NCBI RefSeq assembly: GCF_032854445.1
Contig: NC_088300.1
Coordinates: 33,091,608 to 33,155,607 of the forward strand
Reading direction: 5' to 3'
Length of the DNA: 64,000 bases
Origin: Liolophura sinensis
Lineage: Eukaryota > Mollusca > Polyplacophora > Chitonida > Chitonidae
Below are positions 24,801 through 38,446 of the stretch, piece by piece. Each line of letters opens with the position of its first letter. The first letter of the stretch is position 1. Made by a program: the position numbers and the translations under genes. The notes below the pieces were generated by a model. It ran no database searches. It was given only the letters and a program-made list of their open reading frames with translations, and was not told the DNA's origin.

Positions 24801-26820
24801 TGTATGACAGGGCATCATCTGAAGCTAGCACAAATGGAGCTAAATCAGCATACTGCTTAATCTTTCTGTCTATATACATGTAGCACATAACTTTAACTTT
24901 TGACAGCACTTGCACCAGTCTTTGGTCTAATGGACACACAGTGTATTAATGACATTTGTGTGTCCAAACAGATACACAGTGCCTGGTTACAGTTGTATTG
25001 AACATGTTAGGGGGAAGTGAAGGACTAGAGTGTATAACCATAGCTTCACAGAGGCAGAAATCAATACAACAACACATGTGCTGAAAACAGTTCCATCAGT
25101 TTATCTGTTGTCAAGGGAATCCGAGGACAGCTTCATATCGCCAAGGCAACCCATTACAACGACAACAGCTCTCCATGTAGGGTTCAATATGGAACTGCAT
25201 GAATAAGACACAAGCCTAGCAATGTGATAGGTTAGTCATACAGCACATCATAATAGCCACAGCTACAACAATTCTATCTGGGGACACATGGATGGAACAA
25301 ACTGTAAAGCTTACAAATATGTACATTTTTTTTAAAAACTTGTTTATTCTTTGTTTCAATTTCAAATACTTTCATGGTGCAAAGATTTCAAGTTAGTACA
25401 ATGTAGCTTTCCAATAATTTCAACTCTTTACACAATGTTAAGAAATAAAATCAGAAATACACCAAAGATATAAACATCTTCAGATACAATCTGCTTCATA
25501 GAAATACAAAGGTATAAACATTTTCAGACACCATTTGCAACACAGAAATATGAATGTATAAACATCTTCACACACTGTTTGCAACAGAAATACAAAGGTA
25601 TAAACATCAGATATAATTTGAAATATGAACTTTGTTAAATTGCCGAATACATGCACATTGGTAAACACCACACAGAACTTACTTTAGTAGATTTATGTAA
25701 AGTTGATGAAGCATCATGGTGGTTGTCAAAGAGCATAGTCAGTTTCTGTTCACAATAGACAAAAGAAGCTGGGGAGTTGAATAACTGGTGCTCTCTCATG
25801 CCATGAAAGACACAGCCCTACCCATCAGTAGCTGCATCTTCACTATCTGTTTCAGTAAATGTTGCGGCCCTTTGCCATGGTAGCAGGCAATGTGGAGGGT
25901 TAGTTGCTATGACAACTGGCAAACAGACATTACCCTGGACAACAAGCATCCAAAGCGGTAGTAGCGGATTATCTCAGGCATATCTCAATCAGACAAGCTC
26001 CTGTACCTCGAGGCCACTGACATGCATGCCCCCAAAACATAATTCAATAAAGGCCTCAATCTGTTTAGATGAGACGACAAATCCCCAATCAGCTATAGCT
26101 GATTACATGGCTGTGGTGACATGTACATGGGAAAGACTTCCTTCCACACCTGCTTGCTTAATGCTTCCTGTACAATGTATGTGCATGGGTAATCACAACA
26201 TCATCATCAATAAATCACAGATCAGATTTAAAAACCGATCAAAACTGCTCAGCATACATGTACACATAAATTCTTCTCACTATTAGCCCTCAGAACAAAT
26301 CTCCTGATTTTGATCGATCTCTGTTTATCTTAGTCTTGAAACTCCAATATCAGTTCATCTAATTACCACCCAAGTAAACGAATAATCATGCTTATGGGAA
26401 GGGTTTGCAAAGTATTGCATCTGTAGGGTCCTGGCCCTTGGGCTTGCACAAATACTTGGGTAACAGAATAACGGGGATACTGTTCAATTCTATAATTAAT
26501 AAATGCATTGGAAAATACATGCGCAAGTTTCTGTAATGCTACATGTACATGAAATGTCCTGAGTTGAGTTTTCAGCACCCTTCAGCACCCTACAGCTCTG
26601 CATCATAAAAGTCTAACTTCCAAATGTATTTACATGGGATCTTTCAGGAAATGTTCAAAAATGCTTTAATATTACATGTACTAAACTCAACATAAAACCT
26701 TGAAGCACAACAAAGCAAGTGTGGAATAATTCAGATATGACAGACAGATAATACTGATCCCCTTACGTCCCCTCTCATGCCAGAAATAATGTAGTTTACC
26801 AATGTGTTTTTTTTAACTTG

Positions 26821-27091
26821 GGGGCCTCCGTGGCTCAGTTGGTTAGCGCGCTAGCGCAGCATAATGACATAGGAGTCTCTCATCAATGCGGTCGCTGTGA
26901 GTTCAAGTCCAGCTCATGCTGGCTTCTTCTCAGGCCGTACCTGGGAAGGTCTGCCAGCAACCTGCTGATGGTCGTGGGTTTCCCCCGGGCTCTACCCGGT
27001 TTCCACCCACTATAATGCTGGCCGCCATCATATAAGTGAAATATTCTTGAGTACGGCATAAAACACCAATCAAATAAATAAATAAAATTTG
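26821..27091 (+). mobile_element. tRNA-headed SINE, full length with 8-bp target-site duplication
   Basis: The clearest plus-strand copy, starting GGGGCCTCCGTGGCTCAGTT. The A box lies in TGGCTCAGTTGGTTAG (26831-26846) and the B box GTTCAAGTCC at 26901-26910, followed by the conserved body and a CAAATAAATAAATAAAA tail. TTAACTTG flanks it (26813-26820 and 27092-27099). The head is tRNA-derived but lacks a convincing cloverleaf, so it is not a functional tRNA gene. Confidence 0.93.
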
Positions 27092-30000
27092 TTAACTTGG
27101 AGGATATCTATGATTCCTTATTCAACACTACCAATAAGCTAAGTGATACGAAAACAAATGTTTCTTGGTTTTGTTTTCTTTAGAAACAGCTTGTGAAGTT
27201 ATACGACAGATTCTTAAACACTCTTGGCTTCTCTCGACATAACATTTCACATATACAGCGCCAGTATAACAAAACAGCCACCTGCTCTAAGTACACATAT
27301 TTCTAAATGATTTCCTCCTGGAATCCATACATAACATTCATCCTCATCACAAATCAATCAACTTCTCTGCCACTAGCTTTCAGCTTGGACAACAGACAGA
27401 TGAAAACATTTGGCCAGACAGTTCATGTATATTTGTCTAGCTAAGACTGTTTAAATTTAAGAAGTGGTATGTGTGTGTGTGTTTGCCGACTGAATTTCTT
27501 AAGAGTCCTATACATGTAATGTGTCTGAAGTGGCTGTAAGCCATACACTTCACAGTTCAGGCATATCCTATCAAAGGCAGCCCAGAAGTGTCCTGCTATT
27601 GACTCAACATGCCATCTGCTGTCTTTCACTGCATTCTATTACAGGTCAGCATGGTAACTAATGCTTCAAGCCGTTACTAAGCAACAGTGAGCAAGCTGCT
27701 GCACAGGCTGGTACAGAGCTTACAAGCCTTACACAAAAGTTGACTACTGAGGGCAGAGAGGGGAGCTAGGAAAAAATTCCATTACATACAGGCTGAGTAA
27801 ACAACCACCGCTCAAGTCCATACATAGCCATCATATGTCACAAACAAAACGCAAATTTTGACTATGAAATGCTAAAATATCAAAAAGAAATGAAGCGGTT
27901 TCCTTTCATTTTTCACATTCAACGTTTAAACTTCATCTTCACAGAATTTTGTGTTCACAGCAACAAAAGGGTTAAATGTTCTCAAATTTTGTGCAGATGG
28001 AGGGGTAATTAAATATATATTCAGTTATACCAAATTATAAAAAAGTAAAGCACTTATGAAAATGTTTTGGTAACATTTAAAGTTAAAAAAAATATGATAA
28101 ACTCAGATAACATTCAGATCTCCCTGATCAGGGTAATGAACAACCACATGGTAGACTAAGCACTCTCCCACAGGCCTCTCATAGATCAATCTCCCCTCCC
28201 CCCCCCCCTCCACACCCAACCCCTCTAACTCTCCGTCATCTTTCACTTACTTAAAGCCCTCCCATCAATTACATTTCCACAAGACCCCAATGAAAAAAGG
28301 CAGGGAAATCAACGCTCTATTTTTTTTATATTAGGTAACAGTTGTAATATTCCTAGGCCAGGATACAACCCGACTGCTGCACTCATTGACAAAATTCACC
28401 CACTAATCTTGTGTTACTAGGCAACCACAGACAGCCAGCCAGCACTTCTTTTTCCCCTAAGAGTATTTTCTCGCCCATGTGGTTGGGCCTTAATTCTGCA
28501 CTCAGGCCACTAGCCAGGCTTCACATATCCACCAGTGTAACCGAACAATTCTCTCACTTCCCCCTCCATCTTTGCTAAGCTTGCAATTTTCAAGATGGAA
28601 TCGGAAGAAAATTCTAGGGCTGTTTGTAAATAAACACCAAGTGAACTGCATGTACTTTGGGGAATATGAATATGTTCAGAACTGACCATCCTCCCTAGCT
28701 CACATCCAGATGATGGCCTAAGTCTACATACAACATCCATCAGGTAGCCATGGAAACCACAACCACTGAGATGGATAGCTCCATCAAGCCAAAATCCTAC
28801 ACAATACAAAATTTTGCAATTTTGCAGCATGTTGCCATGGAGGCAGTAAAACTGAACAAAACAAGCTTGTTGTGGAAGTGCTCACAATGTAGGCCTTTCC
28901 CCTCATCACTCGCAACCTGCTTGCTTCATACTTCGTTTATGTGACAGTTGTTAACTGTCATGTTCAATATGTTTACAACTCCTGACACATGTATATCAAA
29001 CTATACACTTCAATTAAATGCATACTGGGTGTAAAATACCTTAACACTGCAACACTTGCAATATAGTCAATTCTGTAAGATGGATCGGAAGCTACAGACC
29101 ACGTGATCTCCTTTATAACAAATGGCGTGGGTGAAGAAAACGGTCGTCTTTTGCATAGGAAAATGCCTATATCTGAATTGCTGTCAGTGATCTTTTATCC
29201 GTTGGATTTGTATAATTTTCAGCTTTCCAGATAGTCTTAGTATTCTTCTGTGCTTCTGTGACGTTATTTTGTACAACTGGGCCTTATTGGTCGCTAGCAA
29301 AGTGGCAAAATGTGACCTTTTCCCAAATGCTTTCACCAACATCTTGATGGTATTATGCAGCTCTTTCCCTCATGGGATCTCAACTATGAAAAGATCAGTT
29401 TAATTATAACTTGTTACATGTGACATTCTGCATATCTACATGTACTTTCTTGGATGTTTTTTTTTTTTGAAAAGTGAACGGTAAAGAATATCTACCTTTG
29501 CCTTGGTGGGCAGTGGTCTGGGGGTAAGAATAGCTGTCTCCTAGTGCCTGCCATTAGTCCATAAGGGTTAACAGAGTCCAGCTTCACCTCTGGGGATAAG
29601 CAGGAGTTAGTCATGATGGGAGGGTAGTAGCGGAATGTTCACCCAGGCTGCTATTGTCTCTTATATACCTGTACTACACCTGTGGCAATTAGGGCGGGTC
29701 TAACAGGGGACAGGCACACAAGGGGGTCTACCTGCGTAACCTATAAATAGGTGTATATTCTGGTAAATAAAACTACTGGCTTCACTCAGCAGGACAGTCA
29801 GTGAGATAATGCCCCAGGGGGTCAGGTTTAATTGACCCCCCCCCTCTCCTCACACCCCTGAATTAAAGCCAGACACATAGACAGCCACTGGTGGCTAATT
29901 GTTTTACCTGGCTGACAGAAGCCAATGCTAAGTGATACCCTGTCTAGGTCTAAAGGTTCACTTTAGTGCTCTCAGTTATGTTGACATCGTCACTTGCTGT

Positions 30001-30819
30001 TTATTTTAAGGATGGTAACACATTTTGCCTGGTAGGTTTCACAGCATGAGCTAAACTGTATACTTAGAAACATTTGTCACCAACACATTTTGTCTCCCAT
30101 ACAGGCTGTGCCCCAGGGCGAACATGTCATTGTATATGTGTATCCATAGCAACAGGTCTCTGTTAAAGCCACAATGGAGAAAAGCAGATGTGTCTGTGAG
30201 TTCCTTCAGCAGGTGGGTCTGTCAACTTGAGAACAATAACTCCTCAATCTTTAAACTCTGGTCGAAGTCCCTTCCTGATCCCAGCACCCACAAAGGGCCA
30301 CGCATACAACAGTTTAGAGACAGGGCTGGCACCCTCACTTCAGCCTCACAGAATACCCAGTAGTCACCTTATCAGGAGCAAACAGTGTCTACTCAAATCT
30401 TAGCTTAAAATTAAATCAGACCATGAACTTTGTTCGAACACGGTTACAAATGTGTTATTACAATTTATGTCACCACAGTTCATATCCAAGCAGCTGCCCT
30501 TGCGGGCAATCAACAGAACGATTGGAGGAAGACGTTTATGGTCAATAACATCAGTTTGGTTTAAAGGCAAAAGACAGCTGGCTGTAACGAAAGTCAAAAG
30601 ATTAAACACTTTCATGTTTATTTTCTTGTCAAATCTTTTCATGGAAGACCTACTTGGTAAGGACTCAAGACTGGTCGAATACATACATTTTTCATACATG
30701 TAGTTTTAAAGTATTTATTAAAGGTTGGCATTTCAAGCAATGTTAAAAATTTCAAACAACCATTAATGCAGTTATGTAGCACATAAATCTTGCTGATGAA
30801 CCCCTCTGTTTTGTCTCCA

Positions 30820-31085
30820 AAATACCTTACTCTTCGATAAATTTTTCAAAGTCTAACCTCTGTTTCATTAAGAAATAATATTTGATTGTTTATTTATCTG
30901 ATTGTTGTTTAATGCTTTACTTCAACAAATAATAAATGTATTTCTCAAAAATATCTCACTCCTGGTTACACTTTTTTTGAAAGTCTAACCTTTGATTCTT
31001 TCATAATAATATTTAATTATTCATGAATGTATTTATTTATCCGACTGTTGTTTAATGCCTTACCCTGGACAACAAATACTAAATG
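30820..31085. repeat. Diverged tandem duplication, unit about 130 bp
   Basis: Two copies start near 30820 and 30946. Both contain AAAGTCTAACCT, ATAATATTT and a SINE-tail-like TTATTTATCTGATTGTTGTT block (TATCCGACTG in the second). The offset between the AAAGTCTAACC motifs is 132 bp. Confidence 0.75.
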
Positions 31086-31929
31086 TAGAACAAATACATA
31101 CAAAATACATTTCACGTCGGCATGCATCAGTTTAAACAGCATCGAATTGCCACTTTTGGTATTTATAATTCTATGTTGTAGGTAAGGCGATACCTAAGAC
31201 ATGATAACAGAGATGCAACATGTGGAACAATTCTCCATCCACAGAATGCCAACAAATTCTCCATTTCCCATCAATACTATTTCTATCCATACCACAAATG
31301 ACTCTACAGTGATAATCACTTACACACATGTCTGTCATAGCTGACAGAATACAAAGATCAGTTACAGTTTAATCTGATAACCTAGGACTGGAGCACTATA
31401 GAAACTTGATATAGACTGTTGGGGCTTCAGTTTGCCCTGCTTAACCAAAGGTTACGACTCCTTCCCTATGGCAAGTGCGGGTAGATATACAAGCAGATAG
31501 CTGGAAATGATCGCATTTCCATGCATACCTACACACTTATATATGCTTTAAGATGAGCCTCCTATATCATTCAAATGACACAGGTCATTTAACGTAGTCA
31601 GGTCGCTACAGGCCAGCCACAGGCCTGCACCTGATAATAGGATAAATATTGTTTGAACACTCTACAGCACACTCCACACAGCCCCTCTATATCTCCCTGA
31701 TATGGTTCAAAGTTTTGAGAACAGACTTGGAGATAAAAATGTAAAAAGACAATTACTGTAGCTTGATATCAAATTTCGCCCATAACTAAGTTAAAAATGT
31801 ATGCGTTACATTTTTGCTTTTTAAAGTATTGATTGTTTGTTTGGTTGTTTGGTTTCAAATACAGTAATTCTTCAACCTTTTCACATGTTTACAAGGTGTT
31901 CATTTAACCATATTCTGAAGGTATTAGTT

Positions 31930-32065
31930 TGTGTACCCTTTCTGTGAAGCCCTCAAATCGGCCAACCCAACCAGTGTAGCTTTGTCTCCAAGATCAAATG
32001 AAAAAGGTGCATAAATTGCACTGAAAGTTGTTTTTTCGTACGCGAAAAGATTGACAAACTATTGT
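31930..32065 (-). repeat. Dispersed repeat family D, copy 2
   Basis: The reverse complement of this stretch aligns with 5870-6005 over the CAGTGCAATTTATGCACC and TTTTTCATTTGAT blocks and their flanks. The two copies lie 26 kb apart in opposite orientation. Confidence 0.6.
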
Positions 32066-32299
32066 ACTCGCTTTGCTCGATTCTGAGAAATGTACGGATC
32101 TCAGAAATATCTTTTTAAGGACTTTTTGTTAAGTTTCAACACTAAAAGTCTTTTTGCACTTTTTGGGCCGATTTTAAATACACTACTCCTTTTCTAGATA
32201 AGCTATCCACAGGTTTTTTTGGCGCCTTAATCTGTCTTGAGCAACATAATTCCCATCTTGAAGGCACTGCCTTTTCCATGTGTACCTGAGGCAGTATAT

Positions 32300-32410
32300 C
32301 AATTTATTTATTTACTGTACTCATGGATATCTCACTTATACGATGGCGGCCAGCATTATGGTGGGAGGAATCCAGGCAGAGCCTGAGGGCAAACCCACGA
32401 CCATCCGCAG
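32300..32410 (-). repeat. SINE fragment, 5'-truncated
   Basis: Minus-strand tail half only: ACTTATACGATGGCGGCCAG, CATTATGGTGGGAGGAA and CCCACGACCATCCGCAG on the plus strand. The tRNA head is missing. Confidence 0.85.
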
Positions 32411-35400
32411 TATAAAATATCTTCCTCTTCCATTCTGTGAGACTTACTCATCCATTTAAGTACATCATGCATCTTTATTTATTTTACTGTTTAACAGGGC
32501 AATTAATGCCTTTTCTTTCGTAAAACATCACACTGCCAGCCAAGCAAATTGTACAACATCAGGGTAATAATAAACTGGCTATTTCTAGGTAAAATCAGTG
32601 TAAATGTATGGAAATATTTAATGCTTTATAAATTTGACTGTACCATTTTTTCATAATATTGATGGAGAGAGGAATCCAATATTTGTCCAACCACAGAGTT
32701 CTTCAGATTTATGATTCTGTGAGTGTTAGCGCACCCCTTGGCCCCATACCACACCATGCATTCCTAGAACAACCAGTCTTACCCCTCCCCCATTATCTGC
32801 TATAACATTTACCACCTAACACATGACCTCCTGATTAATATATAATTAGAACCCCCACTCCACCCCACTGCTAAATGGCTTGTGTCTACATCACTCAGAC
32901 AGGAAACTCTCAATCAGTCTCTTGCTAACACACTCCATTGTACTATAATTTACTAAAGATGCCCATGTTAGGAAAGCAAAACCCACAAGAACAAAAAAGT
33001 CCTAAAAACCAACCAACCAAGAATTACACACTTTTGATAATGGTCTAATCTGTTCAGATAACAGTTATGATAACAGCTACATGTGCACCTGACTTATCAG
33101 CTTCCAGTGTTTTCTTACTGTACAATGCAACAATTCCGTGTATCTTACACTATTTTTTAACCTTCTACTTTCTCTTACTGTAATTCGATAAATTATCAAT
33201 TTCAATGTAATGTTTTCACACCTGATGCCTTTCTTTTTTCAGCTACTCTGACAAAATCTTGTTTTTAGATGTGACAAGCAATTCCAAGTTGCTATGTCGA
33301 TCTGCCTGTTAGTAAAATTTTTGACATTCAACCTTTTACAATATGCCATTCACTTTACAAGTCGTCTTAAAGCTATATGACATGAATTTTTTGTAGGCTG
33401 TCCCAGCCAGATGGGTTCTGCACTTATTGTATGTCATGAAGATGGCCATTTAACCCACCTTTAACCCACCCTCTGTAGGTATATTCTAATACCATTAACA
33501 GTGGAGAGATTGGAAAGGTAATAGAGAAAACATTGTGTTATTTCAAAGTCAGGCTAAATGTATGCAATCAAAGCAACTTTAATTGCATTATCCAATTACT
33601 AATATTAGACATGTACTTTGCCCAACAATTTGACTAAACTTCATAAATGTCTTGGTATACTCTCAAATCAAAATCCCTGGATATCTAATTCAAATTTTTT
33701 CATTATGTGTACAAGTTCATGGAAAGTAACAGAAACAATCACCTCTCTTCTTTTGCTAAACAATAATGTGGTTTATTAGAATGACAAATGACAAAGTATT
33801 AAAATGCGTAATCGCCGTGTTATTAATATGACATGACGCAAACAGTAAAACAATGTATGCTAACACTGTTCAAACACTACTAAGCAGTCTTCCTCTGCTA
33901 TGTTTAGAAAACCTGTCCACTTAATTCATGAACCTATTCTAACTTTCACCTGAAACTGACCTCTACCACCAGAAATCAGTAGATGTCATAATACAACGGT
34001 GTACTAAATGGCTCCACCGTAGCCGAGGTCACAGACGGACGCTATTATTGGTGATAATGGACACCACTTGAGACCAACAATTGGACATCCCTTTCTGTAT
34101 GATCTGGCTCTGACCAATGAAGCTCTTGGTCTTGTTTCCCCACAAGAGATTTGGAATCCAGCCAATTTGGTCACAGGTCAATACCTATTAATCCATTACC
34201 CAATAGCTGGCCGAGTGACCAGCAAATGGTCATCTCAGCAATGAGTCTCTGAGTGACCCTGTCTCTGAGAGAATCGCTCCATGCCACTAAGGACAATGAT
34301 AAATATGCCGCAAGTTGCTAGTAGCAACAAAACACTTGTGTATATGCCACACAATGGGCTTCCACCTATTTTTATGCCGTCTGTTCTTTGTGGTGACGCT
34401 GGAAACACCATAACAGCCTGGTATCTTGACATCATGGTTGTCAGAGTGAAAAGTAGTGAGGATGTGATGTAGAAATGACTTCTGACCTGAGAAACCATCA
34501 GCCTAAAGACCATAAATCAATTATTTATGGGGCTCATATTCTATTCTGTATTATCAAGCAAATGTCTCTAGAATCTTAAGGATATCACAGACCGCCAGTC
34601 TTGGAGAACACGGAGCCTTTCTAAGCCGATTCTGAGTTGTCTGGCATGTCATTTCTTGTGAAATGCTATAGAAATTTAGTAATGCAGGAATAAAAGATTT
34701 TTAAATTCTTTCAACACCGGAAGAATGACAAAAACCCAACAACAGAAATCAACCCTTGTATGAATTAGTGCGACTTGGTAACAAAACAGGGTGCTATAGG
34801 TATTCTTCCTGTGTGGATTTTGTCTGTCTTTGGACAGAATGAAGCTTTTTTTTCTCTTCTCATCTCAGATTTTATTCAACGTGTTTGACTTGGGTACAAT
34901 GCGATGGCGGTGGTGAAATTTTAAGAATTATTTGTCCAAGGCTGTATCCTAGATAACAATGACTGACAAATATGTTAACCTCTCCGTCACTCTCCACCCA
35001 CCAGAGAAATAAAAGGAAAGAACACTAAACCACTTGTATATATGCAGATATAGTGATACATTGATATATATATATATTTTAAAATGCATGCCTTTCTTTG
35101 ATCACATTTCAAAGCAAGCTCAACCGCACATACTGAGAAATCGACAGCTAACTTTTAGTTATCAACTTTTAGCCCGTCAGGCATGAGTTTCTTTTATAAT
35201 CACGGAACACAGCTGTTTTCCATTGATGTCTTAGGAACCCTCTTGTACCATTTAGCTAAATCCGCCTGAGGTATGAGGAACGTGATATTATGTTTCTACT
35301 TTCCATAACATGGCACACCCCCTTAAGAATTCTAGATTAAAAGTGGATTACTGCTTCCATCCCTCTTCTGAAATATACAAGTTTATATTATCTGTTGTTT

Positions 35401-35648
35401 TTTAATGATCCTTTTAAGATACTTAAAAGCCAAATCCCTCCACCTCACGTGAGACTCACAATTTGATAGTTCTGACGTTCTCACTTTCTTGTAGGACCTC
35501 TACATGTATTTTTGGTGAACCATTTGGATTAAGTTATCTGTCACTTGTGGATCTTGCATTCTACTTTTCCAATCTTGCAATCTTATCTGATTTCTGTGAT
35601 GTACGCCATTCACAATCATATGCTCACATACTTGCAACACATTATGTA

Positions 35649-35903
35649 TTTATTTATTTATCTGATTGGTGTTTTATGCCGTACCACAGAGCATTTCACT
35701 TACACGACGGCAGCCAGCATTATGGTCGGAAAAAGCCTGGAGGAAACCCAGGACAATGGTTGCTGTCAGACCTTCCCACGTATACAGTCAGAGAGGAAGC
35801 CAGCATGAGCTGGACTTGAACTCACAGCGACTGCATTGGTGGGGGGCTCCTGGGTCATTATATGGCGCTAGTGCGCTAACCAACTGACACACGAAGGCCC
35901 CTA
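35649..35903 (-). mobile_element. tRNA-headed SINE, full length with 14-bp target-site duplication
   Basis: Minus-strand copy with a TTTATTTATTT tail complement, conserved body and GGGGCCTTCGTGTGTCAG head. CAACACATTATGTA occurs at both ends (35635-35648 and 35904-35917). A small deletion removes part of the CCCACGACCATCCGCAGG block. Confidence 0.92.
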
Positions 35904-37624
35904 CAACACATTATGTAAGAAAATTATATATTACATTTGCCATTAATGACAATGGCAGAAGTATATGTTTGTTTTGCCAATGGTGAGGAAATCTCAGTGC
36001 AAATAATGAATTGCACCATATCCATTAACACAGAAATACAAAGAACCACTGGAAAATGCTAATGTACACATGTATCCATATGTTATTCAAACAACTGTAA
36101 AAGATCATTTTAGTTGAATGGGAAACAAAACCATCCAGGATAACAAGTGAAAAAGAACAAGGTGCTTTAATAAAACCTACAACCTTGTGGACCAACTAAT
36201 CAATCTTGGCTACATTTTATTCAGGTGAGAATTTATTGAATACAATTATCTATATATATGCATAACACTGTATGCTCAAAGATTCAACACAATAAGGAAA
36301 AAACTACTGTGTCTATCCAGAAGGATTTCACCTGTCCTCAAAACAGCTTTAAATCACCTTTAAAAAAAATTCTTCCACGTAATATCCATTTAATGGGTAA
36401 CTGATGCTGTACTGAAGTTTTCTGCAGTGAGGTCGATGGTTAGGGGAATTTTCACCATAATATAACAATAATTCAATCTCTCTAATATCATAATCGGCAA
36501 AACCATGCATTCACATACATGCATGTATGCTCATGTTTGTTGGTTACATTTCGATTGTCAATGTAGATGCACCCAGAACTTTAGTCTTGATTTTCTGATG
36601 TTCATGGTGGTCATGACATAGCTCACTTCAGAAAAAATCAGAAAAAAAAAACCCTTTCGTAAAGTCTTTAAAGATTTCAACCCTTTTGGGACCAGGAAAA
36701 AATACTTAGGAATTATTGTCCCATCCTTTCAATACCTCTGCAAGACAAGACTACAACCTTTCAAAGTGGCTACATATTTTTTTCATCATATTGATCTTAC
36801 ACCATAGGCTTGTTTAAAAAACATTTGTCACATGTCAAGTCACACGTCATGTAACAGTGGATGTCAGTAATAGTTCCCATCAATGGACCAAGGGGAGATA
36901 ACTACATCCATATCTTGCACAGCCGTTTCATAGCACAAAAAGAAAATGAAGCCATATGAGAAATCTGCCATGACAATTTCCCTACATTGAAGACATGTAC
37001 ACCAACAGGCTCAAGTTATTTTATTTCTTTTCATATGCAAATGTCAATTTTTGTAAAAATTCTGATTCAAAATGGGTTTTGGTCTTTTGGAAGGACCTAC
37101 TGTATTTATACCACTTGGAAATTGGGACCATATTTCAGGAACTGTTTCTTTACCTTAAACTTCAAGTTTTTTTCCTCATGGTAATTTTAACCTATTAAAT
37201 TGTACATGAAACGGTACTATAAAACTAAAAGAATAGCTTCAACGAACATAAAATACATGTCGAAAAATGAGAAAAATCTATTCGCTTTTGTTTCATATTC
37301 TTAATAGCCCCTCTATTTTATGCATCTTTTTCACCAATGGTTGCAAATATTCAGCAATGAGGTCATCGATGAACATACTGGGAATGCGAGACCAGCTTAG
37401 AGCCCTACATCGGGCTCTTCACCCAACAAAGTTGTTTTGACGGTTATCATTACTGATGTCACCAAAGCAGCCTGTTTAATTACTGGAACCAGCAGGGGCC
37501 TCATGAAAAGTTTAGTTCAAAACTATTTTTATGCCCCATCAGGAAAGCTGATACACTTTTTCGTAGTTTTGTATGCTTGTTCAAGTATGTCTGGTCGAAA
37601 GAACAAATCCAGATAGTCCAACAA

Positions 37625-38446
37625 TTTATTCATTTATTAGATGGGTGCTTTCGGCATACTTATGAGTAGTTCACTTATATGTATATGACAGTGGCCAGCA
37701 TTATGATGAGCATACAGAAGGGGGAAATCCCTGAGCATTCACATGTTGCTGACAGACTATCCCATGTACGGTCGGAGAGGAAGCCCACAGGAGCTGGACC
37801 TGAACTCATGGCAACTTTATGTTTTATTAAGTATTAACCTCCATTTACAATAGATGCATGTTTGCCTGTGAGAAGGAAATTTATTTGTTTGATTGGTGTT
37901 TTACGCTATACTCAAGAATATTTCACTTATACGACAACGGCCAGCATTATGGTGGGAGGAAACCGGGCACAGCCTGGGGGGAAACGTTGTGATCAAGAAT
38001 AATTCACTTATATGACCACAGCCAGGATCAAGGTGGAAGGAAACCCACGACCATCTGCAGGTGGCTGCTAGACCTTCCCATGTACCCAGTGAGGACGCCA
38101 GTAGGAGCTGAATTTCAACTCACAGCAACCTCATTGATGAGAGGCTCCTGTGTTATTGTGCTGCATTAGAGCACTAACCATTAGACCATGGAAGTCCTAG
38201 GAAAACTGATTCATTTGATTTATTTTTTGGATTGGTGTTTTACGCCGTACTCAAGAATATTTTACATACACGACCACTGCCAACATTATTGTGGGAGGAA
38301 ACTGGACAGTGCCCAAAGGGAACCCACAACCATCTGCAGGTTGCTGACAGGCGTTCCCAGCCATAGTCTGAGAGGAACCCAGCATAAGCTGGACTTGAGC
38401 TCACAGCAACCACATTAGTGAGAGGCTTCTGGGTCACTGTGCCAAC
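37625..38446 (-). repeat. Cluster of three minus-strand SINE copies
   Basis: Three head-to-tail copies lie at about 37625-37816 (highly diverged), 37880-38197 and 38214-38446 (head-truncated). The middle copy has an internal repetition: a second CAAGAATA-TTCACTTATA-GAC segment follows the first body block before the CCCACGACCATCTGCAGG block. This suggests insertion into, or recombination between, related copies. Confidence 0.85.

Larger units (their letters stand above)
14200..30200. promoter_or_regulatory. Array of RFX X-box-like palindromes around the FoxN2/3 5' coding exon
   Basis: Fourteen good matches to a GTTRCC-AT-GGNAAC type inverted repeat lie in this span, starting at 14272, 16299, 17256, 17564, 18130, 19414, 20345, 22082, 24018, 25903, 27673, 28413, 28744 and 30140. 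Examples are GTTACCATGGCAAC (17564), GTTTCCATGGAAAC (20345), GTTGCTATGACAAC (25903) and GTTACTAGGCAAC (28413). Weaker sites occur at 21773, 23996, 25137, 25871, 27645 and 28831. RFX factors bind this imperfect palindrome. Sites lie both within the first coding intron and upstream of the gene. Regulatory function is inferred, not shown. Confidence 0.5.

Noticed and set aside
26821-26910. tRNA gene candidate from A-box and B-box matches
   Set aside because: The same head recurs in many copies with a common body and (AATA)n tail, so it is a SINE promoter, not a tRNA gene.
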